DNA from: Bryobacterales bacterium F-183
Lineage (GTDB): Bacteria; Acidobacteriota; Terriglobia; Bryobacterales; Bryobacteraceae
Assembly (NCBI GenBank): GCA_016865505.2
Contig: AP025252.1
Span: 4,734,137-4,798,136, forward strand
Length of the DNA stretch: 64,000 nt
Direction of reading: 5' to 3'
Translations under genes and position numbers: made by a program
Part shown: positions 1-8,800 of the stretch, piece after piece
Numbering within the stretch: position 1 is the first letter of the stretch
How the letters are laid out: every line of letters starts with the position of its first letter
Notes under the pieces: generated by a model
What the model was told of the DNA's origin: nothing
Database searches by the model: none
The model's input: the letters and a program-made list of their open reading frames with translations, nothing else

Positions 1-210
1 GCCGCGAGTGGCGGTGGAGATCGTGCCGTGGTGCCAGTTCAAGTGGTGAATGCCGGCGCGAATACGGTAGAAGGCGTCGGTTCCATAACGGTCGCAGTAA
101 ACGGCGGCCATCGCGAGGTGCGCGGGGTGGGTCCACTCGGCGGCGGTGTGTTCGCCGGCTTCGAAGCGCTGGATGAAGCTGTCCAGTTGCTCTTTACTTT
201 CGAAAGTCAT
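1..210 (-). CDS. Conserved hypothetical protein, C-terminus cut off by window edge
   Basis: Reading the minus strand from an ATG at 210 gives an open frame that runs off the left edge (about 70 residues, beginning MTFESKEQLDSFIQRFEAG). It contains HPAHL and a region RIRAGIHHLNWHHG followed by STATRG. From memory this resembles a widespread family of unknown function that carries a TxTRGYHET-like motif. Histidine richness suggests metal binding, which is inference. It is divergent from the Lrp-type regulator with only 15 bp between the start codons, so the two probably share a control region. Confidence 0.7.
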   Translation of the reverse strand, partial: MTFESKEQLDSFIQRFEAGEHTAAEWTHPAHLAMAAVYCDRYGTDAFYRIRAGIHHLNWHHGTISTATRG

Positions 211-225
211 GTGTACAATTCTATT
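193..225 (+). promoter_or_regulatory. Candidate promoter of the Lrp-type gene, giving a leaderless mRNA
   Basis: TTTACT at 193-198 and TACAAT at 214-219 are spaced by 15 bp. The -10-like box ends 6 bases before the ATG at 226, so transcription would begin at or next to the start codon. No Shine-Dalgarno sequence lies in the 15-bp gap. The element overlaps the 5' end of the divergent gene. Spacing is one or two bases shorter than ideal. Confidence 0.4.
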
Positions 226-696
226 ATGATTCCAAAGACAGATGGTATAGCTGCCTCGGATTCGAAGCTGCTTGACTTACTGATGGACCGGGGTCGTGCG
301 ACCTGGGCGGAACTTGCCGAGGTATTGGGGCTTTCGGCGCCGGCGGTTGCGGATAAGGCAAGACGGCTTGAGGAGAAAGGGATCATTCGCGGTTATGCGG
401 CGATTGTGAATCCGGCGGCCGTGGGGTACGGGCTGACGGCATTTGTGTCGGTGACCCTCGATCGTCCGCAGCACAGGTCGAAGTTTATTGGGACGCTGAC
501 AAAGATGGAAGAGGTGCTGGAGTGCCATCATGTGGCGGGCGATTTTGACTACCTGTTGAAGGTGCGATGCCGGGATACGGCGGATCTGGACGATTTATTG
601 AGCAACCGGTTGAAGGCGCTACCGGGGATCGCGCGGACGCGTACGACGATTGTGTTGGGGACAGCGAAGGAGTCGACGAGGGTCCCGTTGCGTTAA
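226..696 (+). CDS. Lrp/AsnC-family transcriptional regulator
   Basis: A 156-residue protein with an N-terminal winged helix-turn-helix (about residues 10-60; WAELAEVLGLSAPAVADKAR is the recognition region) followed by an RAM/AsnC ligand-binding domain ending in a typical GIARTRTTIVLGTAKE strand. The family senses amino acids or other small molecules as dimers or octamers and regulates metabolic genes. The frame is open further upstream, but that region is the coding sequence of the divergent gene. ATG 226 gives the standard family length and lies just after a TACAAT box. The target is unknown; the divergent neighbour is the first candidate. Confidence 0.85.
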   Translation: MIPKTDGIAASDSKLLDLLMDRGRATWAELAEVLGLSAPAVADKARRLEEKGIIRGYAAIVNPAAVGYGLTAFVSVTLDRPQHRSKFIGTLTKMEEVLECHHVAGDFDYLLKVRCRDTADLDDLLSNRLKALPGIARTRTTIVLGTAKESTRVPLR

Positions 697-714
697 TCTA
701 TTAAAGATATTTCT

Positions 715-1107
715 ATGGAAAGTTACCGCAAGTTTCAGGCTGGACCCGACCCCTTTGGCCGTATCTGGAATGCAGAGTTCCAGTGGCTGCAAACTGCCAT
801 TTCCATTCGTCACAGCGATTCGGTGGACGTGAAGTTCGTCGTGTGGACGGAAGGTGGCGAAAGCGGTGACGCGGAACCGAAGCAGGAGCGCGTGATCGCG
901 ATGATGCACCCGGATTTGCTTTGGGTGACCAAAGAAGTGAATCATCCGCTGACGGATCCGTTCTGCGGGAAGCTCGCGGCTCGTCATCTGGCGAAGATGA
1001 TTGAGACGTTTGAGGATATGGATAAGACGCTGGTGACCGTGAGCAAGGGTGAACTGCTGGCGTACGCGCAGGGTCTGACGCAGGCGCCTTCGGTGGTTTA
1101 TACCTAG
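715..1107 (+). CDS. Hypothetical protein, 130 aa
   Basis: Soluble protein without signal peptide or membrane segment; I recognise no family. The N-terminal half is rich in aromatic residues (WNAEFQWLQ), then comes a strand-rich segment (VDVKFVVWTEGG), and the C-terminal half looks helical. It starts 18 bases after the Lrp-type gene, so it may be co-transcribed. It ends 3 bp before the convergent methyltransferase stop, which leaves no room for an intergenic terminator. Confidence 0.6.
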   Translation: MESYRKFQAGPDPFGRIWNAEFQWLQTAISIRHSDSVDVKFVVWTEGGESGDAEPKQERVIAMMHPDLLWVTKEVNHPLTDPFCGKLAARHLAKMIETFEDMDKTLVTVSKGELLAYAQGLTQAPSVVYT

Positions 1108-1110
1108 GAG

Positions 1111-1761
1111 TTACTTCACCGCAGTCCAGATCAAGAACAAGCCGTCCGGGGTTTCCTCTTCCCAGTAGGAGATCGGGCGGCTTTCTACTTTGCGGCAGTG
1201 GCGCTTGAGCTTCGATTCCAGCTCTTTCTGGCCGAACCACTTCTCCCAGCTTGGCGTGTCGAAGCGTCCCCAATGATCCTTGTTCTTGTCGATGATGGCG
1301 ATGCGGCCGCCCGGGGCGGTGATGCGGCAGATTTCGGCGATCGCCAAGTCTATGTCGACGGCGTGTTCCAGGCTCTCTGTCGCGTAGACGCCGTGGCAGG
1401 ACTCTGTGGCCAGCGGCAAGGCCGTGAGGCTGCCTGCGGCCTTCTCTACGCCTTGTGGGACGTGCTGGAGCATGGCTGTCGCAATGTCGATGGCGACCAC
1501 TGTCGATTGAGGGTTGGCTTCCTTCACCAGCTTGGCGAAGCGGCCTTTGCCGGAGCCTGCGTCCGCGACGACCTTGCCGTTCACGTCGCCCAGATGTTCC
1601 AGGATCCAGCGGACGTGGAGGATGCGAGGGTCGATGGTGGACGGGAAGTGTTCTTCGTCCTTGGCAGCTTCATTGAAAAAGGCCGCGATCTCGCTGGGAG
1701 ATGGCGCGGCCTCCTTCTTGCTGTCTTGCGTTCTGCCGAGGATGCGGTCGAGCAAGCCCAT
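1111..1761 (-). CDS. Class I SAM-dependent methyltransferase
   Basis: A 216-residue protein with a Rossmann methyltransferase fold of the Methyltransf_11/UbiE type. Motif I is VADAGSGKGRFAKLVKE, then an acidic residue at the end of strand 2 (VVAIDIA), then ALPLATESCHGVYATESLEH and a motif III-like GGRIAIIDKNKDHWG. Substrate cannot be deduced. The start codon overlaps the stop of the upstream phosphofructokinase gene by one base (TAATG), so translation is probably coupled. Confidence 0.8.
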   Translation of the reverse strand: MGLLDRILGRTQDSKKEAAPSPSEIAAFFNEAAKDEEHFPSTIDPRILHVRWILEHLGDVNGKVVADAGSGKGRFAKLVKEANPQSTVVAIDIATAMLQHVPQGVEKAAGSLTALPLATESCHGVYATESLEHAVDIDLAIAEICRITAPGGRIAIIDKNKDHWGRFDTPSWEKWFGQKELESKLKRHCRKVESRPISYWEEETPDGLFLIWTAVK

Positions 1762-2945
1762 TACTGTTTGTTGAAGAAGATGGGCAAGCCGATCTTGTTC
1801 GCGTAGTTCGGGCGGTAGCGCTCGGTGTTGTACATCGTTTCGAGGTCGACGTGGCGCGGTCCGAGGGCCGGGTCCGGGATGGGCGACATGGTGTACTTGC
1901 CGTCCATCAAGGCCGACATCACGCCGCTCTTGCCTTCGATGATGGCGTCAAAGGCCATGGCGCCGAAGGTGGAGGCAACGAGTTTGTCGACAAAGTCGGG
2001 GTCGCCGCCGCGGAGGTCGTAGGTGAGGTCGCTGACGATGGTCTCTTCCTTGACTCGCTTCTTGATTTCTTCCGAAAGTGCTTCGCCCACGCTGGCCTTC
2101 TTGCGGTGGCCGTAGGCGTCGGGTTCGCCGTATTCCATCACCGTGTAGCCTTCCCACTTGGCGCCTTCGCTGAGGACAACCAGCGAGTACTGGCTGGGGT
2201 TGCCCTTCTTGTCGGCGATGAGCAGGTCTACGAGCTTGTCGAGGTTCACCTTGTATTCGGGGATGACGCAGCGGATCGAGGTCACATAGGCGGTGTAGAG
2301 CGCGGTGTAGCCGGCGTCGCGACCGAAGATGCGGAAGATGCCGATGCGTTCATGCGAACCGACCGTCGTACGCTGGCGGTTGATGGCGTCCATCGCGCGG
2401 GTGATGGCCGTCGAGAAGCCGATGCAATACTCGGTGTTGCGGACGTCGTTGTCCATCGTCTTGGGGATGCAGACGACCTTGAAGCCCAACCGGTCGAGGT
2501 GCGCGGCGTAGCTGAGCGTGTCGTCGCCGCCGATGGCTACGAGGTAATCGAGCTTGAGGGTTTCGAGGTTCTTGAGCACCTGCGAACTCATGTCGTTCAC
2601 GATGCTGGTGACGCCGCCCTTGGTGCTTTCTGCCTGCGGGAAGGAAGTGCCCTTCAAAAAGTCCGGCACGGACTTCATCTTCTTGGGGTTCGTGCGGGAC
2701 GAATGGAGGAAGGTACCGCCGGTGCGGTCTACCGTGCGGGTGTTTTCGCGGGTCAGCGGCAGCACGTAGCGCTCCACGCTCGACGGGTCGTCGAAGTTGA
2801 GGTGGGTGAGCCCTTCCCAGCCGCGACGGATGCCGACGACTTCACAGTCGTTCTCATACCCGCGGTACACAACGCTCTTAATGACGGAGTTTAAGCCCGG
2901 GACGTCGCCGCCGCCGGTGAGGATGCCGATTCTCTTTTTGGCCAT
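1761..2945 (-). CDS. 6-phosphofructokinase, predicted PPi-dependent type
   Basis: A 394-residue PFK-family protein. It begins with the nucleotide/PPi-binding GILTGGGDVPGLNSVI and carries the substrate motifs GGDDTLSYA and PKTMDND. In this family an Asp after GGD (GGDD) and a Lys in PKTxDND mark pyrophosphate use, whereas ATP enzymes carry Gly at both sites; both PPi marks are present. The enzyme would phosphorylate fructose 6-phosphate reversibly, working in glycolysis and gluconeogenesis in the cytoplasm. The start is the first ATG, 20 bp downstream of the phosphotriesterase-like gene on the same strand. Confidence 0.88.
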   Translation of the reverse strand: MAKKRIGILTGGGDVPGLNSVIKSVVYRGYENDCEVVGIRRGWEGLTHLNFDDPSSVERYVLPLTRENTRTVDRTGGTFLHSSRTNPKKMKSVPDFLKGTSFPQAESTKGGVTSIVNDMSSQVLKNLETLKLDYLVAIGGDDTLSYAAHLDRLGFKVVCIPKTMDNDVRNTEYCIGFSTAITRAMDAINRQRTTVGSHERIGIFRIFGRDAGYTALYTAYVTSIRCVIPEYKVNLDKLVDLLIADKKGNPSQYSLVVLSEGAKWEGYTVMEYGEPDAYGHRKKASVGEALSEEIKKRVKEETIVSDLTYDLRGGDPDFVDKLVASTFGAMAFDAIIEGKSGVMSALMDGKYTMSPIPDPALGPRHVDLETMYNTERYRPNYANKIGLPIFFNKQ

Positions 2946-2965
2946 GATTCCAATTCTTCAGTTTG

Positions 2966-3880
2966 TCACGACTGGAAGCAGGTTCGCGGGTTTTTCCACA
3001 ACAAAGTTTGGGCCTGCGAACCCGTCAATTCCTGCGTGAAGTGGTTGTATACATAATCGTAACCGCGGATGTTGCCGCCTTGTGGCATGCCGGGGGAGTA
3101 CCAACCGGCGTCGTGTGAGATGAGAACGCGGTTGAGCAGGCCTTTTTTGGCGAGGCTTCGTACGCACTGGGCGTGCCACGGGGCTGTCGATTTGCCGATG
3201 CCGTCAAACTCCACCCAGCATCCCGCGCGGGCCATGCGGGCGTGGATTTCGAAGTCGAGTTCGTTCTGGGCATGTACCCATACGAAGCGCTTGGGGTCGA
3301 GACCGCCGGCGCGGAGGATTTCCAGTTGTTCGAGCGCGGCGCTGCCGTCGCCGGTGTGGGAACAGAGTTGCAGTCCGGTGGCTTTGGAGGTAAGTACGCC
3401 GGCTTGAACGATCTTGCGGCTGGTGTCGTCGAGGGGGCCTTTATCGACGCCGATTTTGATGAAGCGGGGTTTGACGCCACCTTCGAGGCCGTTGCGATGT
3501 TCGGCGATCCAGCGGTCGGCGAGTTGTTGGGCGGTTTCGCGAAAGGCGAAGTCCGGCAGGTGACGCTGCTGGCGGGCGGCGTAGAGGCCGGTGTTGGTCC
3601 AGATCTCGATGCCGGATTCGCGGCTGAGGCGTTGCAAGAGTACGGGGTCGCGACCCAGGTAGTTGGGCGTACATTCGTGCAGGCGGACGCAGCCGAGCTT
3701 GGCGATCTCCTGCAGCTTGGGAAGTACGGCGCGGACGACGTCGTCGCGATCGTAACGGTTGGGGACGTAGTCCTTGGCGTCGGTGAAGTCCACCAGGATG
3801 TGTTCGTGGACGAGGATCCAGCGGTTCGGAGGCTTGGCGGCGGCAGCGAGCGATGCCGCAAGAAAGGTACGTCTGGTCAT
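2966..3880 (-). CDS. Phosphotriesterase-family metal-dependent hydrolase, Tat-exported
   Basis: A 304-residue protein beginning with a twin-arginine signal (TRRTFLAASLAAAA). The amidohydrolase-type metal set of the phosphotriesterase/lactonase family follows: HEH near residue 25, the bridging lysine in FIKIGVDKG, histidines in CSHTGDG and VHAQNE, and the catalytic Asp in ISHDAGW. Members hydrolyse lactones, phosphotriesters or related esters; the substrate here is open. The mature domain starts almost at once after the signal. It is divergent from mtgA with a 12-bp gap. Confidence 0.82.
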   Translation of the reverse strand: MTRRTFLAASLAAAAKPPNRWILVHEHILVDFTDAKDYVPNRYDRDDVVRAVLPKLQEIAKLGCVRLHECTPNYLGRDPVLLQRLSRESGIEIWTNTGLYAARQQRHLPDFAFRETAQQLADRWIAEHRNGLEGGVKPRFIKIGVDKGPLDDTSRKIVQAGVLTSKATGLQLCSHTGDGSAALEQLEILRAGGLDPKRFVWVHAQNELDFEIHARMARAGCWVEFDGIGKSTAPWHAQCVRSLAKKGLLNRVLISHDAGWYSPGMPQGGNIRGYDYVYNHFTQELTGSQAQTLLWKNPRTCFQS

Positions 3881-3892
3881 GCGGTAGCTTCA

Positions 3893-4597
3893 ATGATAGT
3901 GCCGAAATCGAAGGGCAAGAGGAAACAGCTGCTGTGGCGGGTGCTGCGCTGGGTCGGAATCGCGCTGTTTTCGCTGTACGCGCTGATTGGCGTGAACCTG
4001 CTTTGGCTGCGATTTGTGAATCCGTGGTTCACGATGGTGCAGGCGCAGCGGCGAGTCGAGTCGTGGTTCAGCAAGGGGAAGTATGAGAAGCGGCGTACGC
4101 AGGTGCCGCTGTCGCGGATCTCGCCGGACTTGCAACATGCGGTGATCGCGTCCGAAGATGGGCGATTTTATGAGCATCACGGCATCGACTGGCAGGTGAT
4201 TGAGGATCTCATCGAGGACGACTTGCTGGAGGACGGCAAGCTGGGGCGCGGCGGGTCTACCATCACGCAGCAACTCATCAAGAATCTGTACGCGACGACG
4301 CACCGGTCATTGATTCGAAAGGGACTGGAGTTTGCCGTGGCGCCGCTGGCCGAGTTGATTCTGCCCAAGCAGCGGATTTTGGAGCTGTACCTGAACAACA
4401 TCGAATGGGGACCCGGCGGTGTGTTCGGAGCGGAGGCCGCGGCGCAGTATCATTACCGGCTGCATGCATCGCAACTGAGCCGTGAGCAGGCCGCGAGGCT
4501 GGCTGTGTGTATCCCAGCGCCGAGACGTCGGCGGCCGGCGATCATGAACAAGTCTGCGGCTGTCATTATGAACCGGATGTCGCAAATGCGGTGGTAA
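3893..4597 (+). CDS. mtgA: Monofunctional biosynthetic peptidoglycan transglycosylase
   Basis: A 234-residue glycosyltransferase family 51 protein with one N-terminal membrane segment (about residues 17-37). Family motifs are ASEDGRFYEHHG with the catalytic Glu, RGGSTITQQLIKNLY and KQRILELYLNNIEWG. It polymerises lipid II into glycan strands outside the membrane. No transpeptidase domain is present, which defines the monofunctional type. The frame is open far upstream, but that region is antisense to the divergent hydrolase. ATG 3893 gives normal length; GTG 3899 is an alternative. Confidence 0.9.
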   Translation: MIVPKSKGKRKQLLWRVLRWVGIALFSLYALIGVNLLWLRFVNPWFTMVQAQRRVESWFSKGKYEKRRTQVPLSRISPDLQHAVIASEDGRFYEHHGIDWQVIEDLIEDDLLEDGKLGRGGSTITQQLIKNLYATTHRSLIRKGLEFAVAPLAELILPKQRILELYLNNIEWGPGGVFGAEAAAQYHYRLHASQLSREQAARLAVCIPAPRRRRPAIMNKSAAVIMNRMSQMRW

Positions 4598-4610
4598 ACT
4601 GCAACGCATC

Positions 4611-5834
4611 ATGTCCATCGCGCGACGGTCTTTGTTATTGCAGGCGTCTGCTGGTGCTGCGGCTTTTGCTGCGACAGGGTCCAGCAAGCTGCCGGACCTG
4701 GCAAACTTTCGGGTGAACGAATTTGAGACGTGTCTGAACGCGGCGCGCTGGCACCCCATGAGCAATGGTGCGCGCGAGGCTGCGAATCGCTATCAGGAGT
4801 ACAAACAGCGCGGCATTTGGGACCGGAGTCCGAAAGCGAATGGGGGTTCGCAGGCGAAGACCAAGGCGCTGTTTGCGAAGCTCATCAATGCTTCTGAGGA
4901 TGAGATCGCGTTTGTACAGAGTACGACGGCGGCGGAGAATCTTGTGGTGCAGGCGCTGGGGCTCGATCGTGCGACGTCGGGCAATATCGTCACGGATGGA
5001 CTGCACTTTGAAGGCTCGCTGTACCTTTATAGCGCGCTGCGCAAGCGCGGCATGGACGTACGGTTGATCCGGCCTCGCGGCTGGCAGGTGGACCTGAAAG
5101 ACATTGAGCGCGCGATCAATCGCGATACGCGTCTGGTGGCGATCTCGCTGGTTTCCTACATCAATGGCTTTCAGCATGATGTAGCGGCGATTTGCGACAT
5201 CGCGCACCGGCATGGCGCGCTGGTGTATGTCGACATCATTCAGGCCGCGGGCGCGATCCCGGTGGATGTGAAGGCGCTGAATGCGGACTTCTGCGCGACG
5301 GCTACGTATAAGTGGCTGATGGGCGACTTTGGCCTGGGGTTCCTGTACGCCCGAAAGGATCTGCTAGGTACGCGGGTGACGAGGCCGGTGCACAGCTACA
5401 GGCAGTTGACATCGTTCGACAATCACATGTTTCCGCATGACAAGCCGAACGCGGAGATCGTGTCGTATGAAGCGGCGAACACGGCTGCGGGCTTTTTTGA
5501 GCAGGGTACGTTAGCCAATGGCGTTTCGGAAGTGTTGGCGTACTCGCTGCAGTACATACAGGACCTTGGTGTGGCGAACATCCAAAATCACTCGCAGGGC
5601 CTGCTGGGGCAGTTGCGGAGTGAGGTGCCCAAGCTGGGGTATCCCTGCATCACACCGGCCGACAGCAAGGGGCCAATCGTCGCGTTTGAGGTGGCGGATC
5701 CGGCAGGAGTAGCGGCCAAGTTGCAGAAGGCGAATGTGGACGTGACCATCTCTGGACACCGGATGCGGGTGTCGCCGAGTGTGTACAACAGCGCGGCGGA
5801 TGTCGAGAAGTTGCTGCGGGCCATCCGTTCGTAG
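4611..5834 (+). CDS. Class V aminotransferase family PLP enzyme, Tat-exported
   Basis: A 407-residue protein with a twin-arginine signal (ARRSLLLQASAGAAAFAA) followed by a fold-type I PLP domain of the cysteine desulfurase/isopenicillin-N-epimerase group. The likely Schiff-base lysine is in TATYKWLMGDFGLGFLYA, and VDIIQAAGAIPVD carries the family Asp/Gln region. Export of a PLP enzyme is unusual but seen in related acidobacterial proteins annotated this way. The exact reaction is unknown. It lies 13 bp after mtgA, with TAAACT at 4595-4600 as a weak -10 candidate, and is followed by a strong terminator. Confidence 0.8.
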   Translation: MSIARRSLLLQASAGAAAFAATGSSKLPDLANFRVNEFETCLNAARWHPMSNGAREAANRYQEYKQRGIWDRSPKANGGSQAKTKALFAKLINASEDEIAFVQSTTAAENLVVQALGLDRATSGNIVTDGLHFEGSLYLYSALRKRGMDVRLIRPRGWQVDLKDIERAINRDTRLVAISLVSYINGFQHDVAAICDIAHRHGALVYVDIIQAAGAIPVDVKALNADFCATATYKWLMGDFGLGFLYARKDLLGTRVTRPVHSYRQLTSFDNHMFPHDKPNAEIVSYEAANTAAGFFEQGTLANGVSEVLAYSLQYIQDLGVANIQNHSQGLLGQLRSEVPKLGYPCITPADSKGPIVAFEVADPAGVAAKLQKANVDVTISGHRMRVSPSVYNSAADVEKLLRAIRS

Positions 5835-5848
5835 AAGCAAAAGAAAAA

Positions 5849-5872
5849 GCCCCAGGGCGGTTACCCTGGGGC
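5849..5872. terminator. Bidirectional rho-independent terminator
   Basis: A perfect 9-bp stem (GCCCCAGGG at 5849-5857 with CCCTGGGGC at 5864-5872) encloses the loop CGGTTA. It is preceded by an A-rich run (AAAAG), which serves the minus strand, and followed by a short pyrimidine run on the plus strand. It sits between the convergent aminotransferase and receptor genes and can serve both. Confidence 0.8.
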
Positions 5873-5897
5873 CTTTCCGTTACTGCTTCAGTTGGCT

Positions 5898-8800
5898 CTA
5901 GAAGTAATACTTGAAGCCGAACTGAATACGGCGGGGATCCTGCACCTGGCCGCCGATGGCGCCGAAGGTGGCAGGGTTGTTGATGTTGAGTCCCGGGGGC
6001 GCCCAGCTTACGTGGTTGAGTCCGTTGAAGAACTCAGCACGGAAGTCGAAGTACTGGCGTTCGGTGATCGAGAAGCGCTTTCCAATCGAGAAGTCCAGAT
6101 TGAAGAAGCTCGGGCCGCGCTCGGTGCCGATGCCGGCGGTGCCGAAGGTACCGTCAGCGGGCTGACCGTAGGCGCAGGTGCCGTTGTTCACACCGGCCGC
6201 GCAGAACAGCGATGCGTCGCGGGTAGCGATGCCGAAGTAGTTGTCGATGTTCTGCAGGTCCTTGTTCACGCCCAGGGTACGGAAGGCGTTGGCGCGGACG
6301 TTGCCACGAACAGCCTGGCCGGTACGGTCGTTTGCACGAACCGTGAGGGGCAGACCGGTGCGGGCAGCCATCATGTAGTTGATGCTCCAGCCACCGAGGA
6401 CCCAGTCCACGCCGCGAGGCGCGCTGGACATCCACTTCTGGCCCTTGCCGAACGGCATGTCGAAGTTACCGCCGATGGTGAAGTTGTGGCGGATGTCGAA
6501 GAACGACGGTCCACGGTTGGAACGGCGATCGTAAGCATTCTGCCAGTAAGCGCCTTCACCGGAGGTGTTACCCGAACCGTAGTAGCCGAGGTTGTCGGTC
6601 AGCGTCTTGCCCCAGGTGTAGGCAGCGATGAAGTCCAACCCGCCTCTCAGACGGCGGCGAAGAGTGGTCTGCAGCGAGTGGTAATCCATGGTCGCCGAAG
6701 ACTCGGTGCGAGCGATGTTGCCGAGGTTCGGCAAACGGTCGATGAGCGGACGGCGGAGGTTGATGTTGGTCCAGTTGGCGAACGCGCCAACGCCCGGCAG
6801 AGGCTGATTGGCTTCGACCGGAGCGACGAGGTGCGTACCCTTCTGTCCAACATAACCAGCGGAGAACGAGGTCGACTTGTCGAGCTGATACTCCATGGTG
6901 AAGTTCAACTGCGAGGTGGTCTGCGGACGGAGGTCCAGATCCCATGCGCGGCCCTGCAGCTGCGGGGTTACACCGGCAGAAGCGGGACGAGCCATGTCGA
7001 GCGCGAGGTTCGCGGTGACAACGTCAGCAAAACCGGTCCGGATGGAGCCGGGGGTGCGAACGTCGTAAGCGAAGTCGGTTTCGATGAAGAACGGAACGTT
7101 GAGCGGCAGACGGAGATTGGCGCCGGTACCTTCCATGAAGCTCTGGTAGGCCGCGCCAGCGCGGATGACCAGCTTCTTGTCGAGGATGTCCGGGGTCCAG
7201 GCGAAGCCGATGCGCGGCATGAACTGCTTGGCATAGCCACGGTAGGTCGCACGGCCGAACTCACCCGAGCCGGGACGAATCAACTGGCCGGTGAAGGTGT
7301 TGACGTTGATCTGGCGGTCGCGAACTTCGTAGATGGGCTGCATGTATTCCCAGCGCAGGCCGAGATTGAGAGTGAAGTTCGAGGTGACCTTGAAGTCGTC
7401 CTGGATGAACAGCGACGGACGCCAGAAGCGGTGGCCCCAGGTACCCGTGGCCGAACCGCGGCCCTTCGAGGAAAGCTGATCGAGCAGGAAGTCGGCAAAG
7501 TCGAGACCGGTGACAGCGCCGCCGTACCGGAACAGACCGAGTACGCCGTTGTTGCCCGAGTAGTAACGATTCTGCTGGTAACGCATCAACTGGCCGCCCA
7601 TCTTGAGGAGGTGGCGACCCTTCTGCCAGGTCAGGTTGTCGTAGATGATGAACTTGTTATCGCCGGTGTTGGAGATAACGCCGCTCGAACCGGGGGAGGT
7701 CAAACCGCCGCCGATGCCGATGGAGCTCAGTCCGGCGATCGGCTGCCCGCCGGGGATGCCGAGGGTCTGGTTACCGTCGGGACCCAACTGACCGCTCCAG
7801 TCAATGGTGCGATCCTGGATCACGATGCGGGAGAAGGCAAAGCGCGCTTCGTTCACGATGGAGGTGCTGAAGGTGCGGTTCCAGTTGATAACAGCCGACT
7901 GGGTCGGGTTGTCCGTACCGGAGGTCATCTGCACGGCGAGCGGCTGTTGGCTGCCCTGGGTCGTGTAGAAGCCGCGCGACCAGCGGCCCATCAGGTTGTC
8001 TTTGTCGGAGAGGCGATAGTCGATCTTGACGTCGCCCTGATCGTTGTCGAGGGTGGATGCAGTGTTACCAGCGTAGTTGCCGGAAACGCCCTGGGGACCC
8101 ACGCCCGCCTGGTTGGGCAGCGGATACAGGGACTGGTTGCCGAACAGGTTGCGGGCCACGGTGCTGAAGCGCGATACCGGGATCGTCTTGTTCGGGAACG
8201 GAAGACCAGTGGCCGGGTCGATGATGTTCTGCGGGAAGGCGTTGAGATCACCCTGGCGCCACGCGGCGGGAGCGACGCTGGCCGAGGCAGGACCGCTGGC
8301 CGTCTGGCGAGTGCCTTCGTAGTTGACGAAGAAGAACATCTTGTTGCGCTTGATCGGGCCGCCGAGCGTACCACCGAAGATGTGACGGCTCAGGTCCGTA
8401 CGGGTGGCAGTGTTGACATTGCGGTTACGGAAAAAGCCGTTTGCGTCAAAGTTCTGATTGCGGAGGAATTCGAAGACGTTGCCGCGGAACTGGTTGGTGC
8501 CGCTCTTCATTTGCAACATGACGGTGGCGCCGCCCGCGTTGCCGAATTCAGCAGCAGCATTACCGGTGAGGACCTTTACTTCTTCGAGCGCGTCCACGCT
8601 GGGGGTGTAGCCCACGCGGTTGTCGATCGAGTCGTTGACGTCCACGCCGTCGAGCATGAAGTTGTTGGTTTGCTCACGGTTGCCATTGACATAAGGACGA
8701 GCGCCGAGGCGTCCGTTCATGCCGCTGGGGTTGGGGCTGACTGCGCCCGGGACGAGGAGCGTGAGGCTCACAAAGTTACGTCCGTTCAGCGGGATGCCAG

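Noticed and set aside
28-225. N-terminal extension of the Lrp-type regulator
   Set aside because: The extension is antisense to the divergent partial gene and upstream of the TACAAT box; the family starts at ATG 226.
1701-2894. A 397-codon plus-strand frame
   Set aside because: Antisense to the phosphofructokinase gene, whose motifs are unmistakable.
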